A stretch of DNA of 40,689 nt from a virus. The position numbers were made by a program, and so were the translations under genes. Below are positions 39,876 through 40,689 of the stretch, in pieces. Positions within the stretch are counted from its first letter, which is position 1. Every line of letters starts with the position of its first letter. The notes beneath the pieces were generated by a model that had not been told where the DNA came from, ran no database searches, and saw only the letters and a list, made by a program, of their open reading frames with translations. The stretch spans positions 1-40,689 of IMG/VR virus record IMGVR_UViG_3300026367_000092. The stretch is one strand, 5' to 3'.

Positions 39876-40689
<814 letters not shown>

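Overview
The window is GC-rich and reads as DNA from an alphaproteobacterium, most likely of the order Hyphomicrobiales (Rhizobiales). The clues are a DUF1515-type small membrane protein, a DUF2793 protein, a rhizobial-looking 80-residue orphan protein, and proline tRNA 3' halves acting as apparent attachment remnants. No database search was possible, so every family name below rests on motifs and gene order.

From about 1 to 30700 lies most of a temperate, contractile-tailed prophage, all on the + strand except one gene. It opens with the end of a D5/P4-type primase-helicase, a small helix-turn-helix-like protein, an iteron-like repeat cluster (861-1160) and an unidentified phage protein. A visibly AT-richer cargo island (about 2150-5100) follows, with an unrecognised 313-residue protein and a nitrilase-fold protein that keeps its Glu-Lys-Cys triad. 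It is closed by an intrinsic terminator. The structural operon is a mosaic. The head genes are lambda-like: small terminase, GpA terminase, portal, gpW-like connector, ClpP-type protease with nested scaffold, D-like decoration protein and E-like capsid. The tail genes are Mu-like: DUF2635, sheath, tube, chaperone with a probable -1 frameshift, tape measure, a gpN split in two, gpP, gp45, gp46, gp47, gp48 and fibres. Many neighbours overlap as ATGA, suggesting tight translational coupling.

After the tail come a secreted FG-GAP/VCBS-like protein and a reverse-strand GNAT acetyltransferase (candidate lysogenic-conversion genes). The lysis cassette follows: peptidoglycan-binding/TIGR02594 endolysin, holin-like protein and overlapping inner and outer spanins. 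Then come a DUF1515 protein, a cluster of stem-loops and an orphan adenine methyltransferase.

From about 30700 to 37830 is a second accessory segment: an amidase-signature enzyme, a short gene remnant cut by a 196-bp foldback element with 22-nt inverted ends, and a large reverse-strand HNH-NACHT protein that looks like a STAND/NLR-like anti-phage effector. A small conserved-looking orphan gene follows, then two consecutive 3' halves of proline tRNA genes (CGG-type, then TGG-type) with no 5' halves. These mark the right ends of one or two integrated elements.

From about 37830 to the end is probably the resident chromosome: a DUF2793/tail-fibre-like protein, a short orphan ORF and a UDP-glucose 4-epimerase gene interrupted by a one-base insertion. 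The leading candidates for an undescribed system are the two-gene nitrilase module inside the prophage and the HNH-NACHT gene next to the integration scar.
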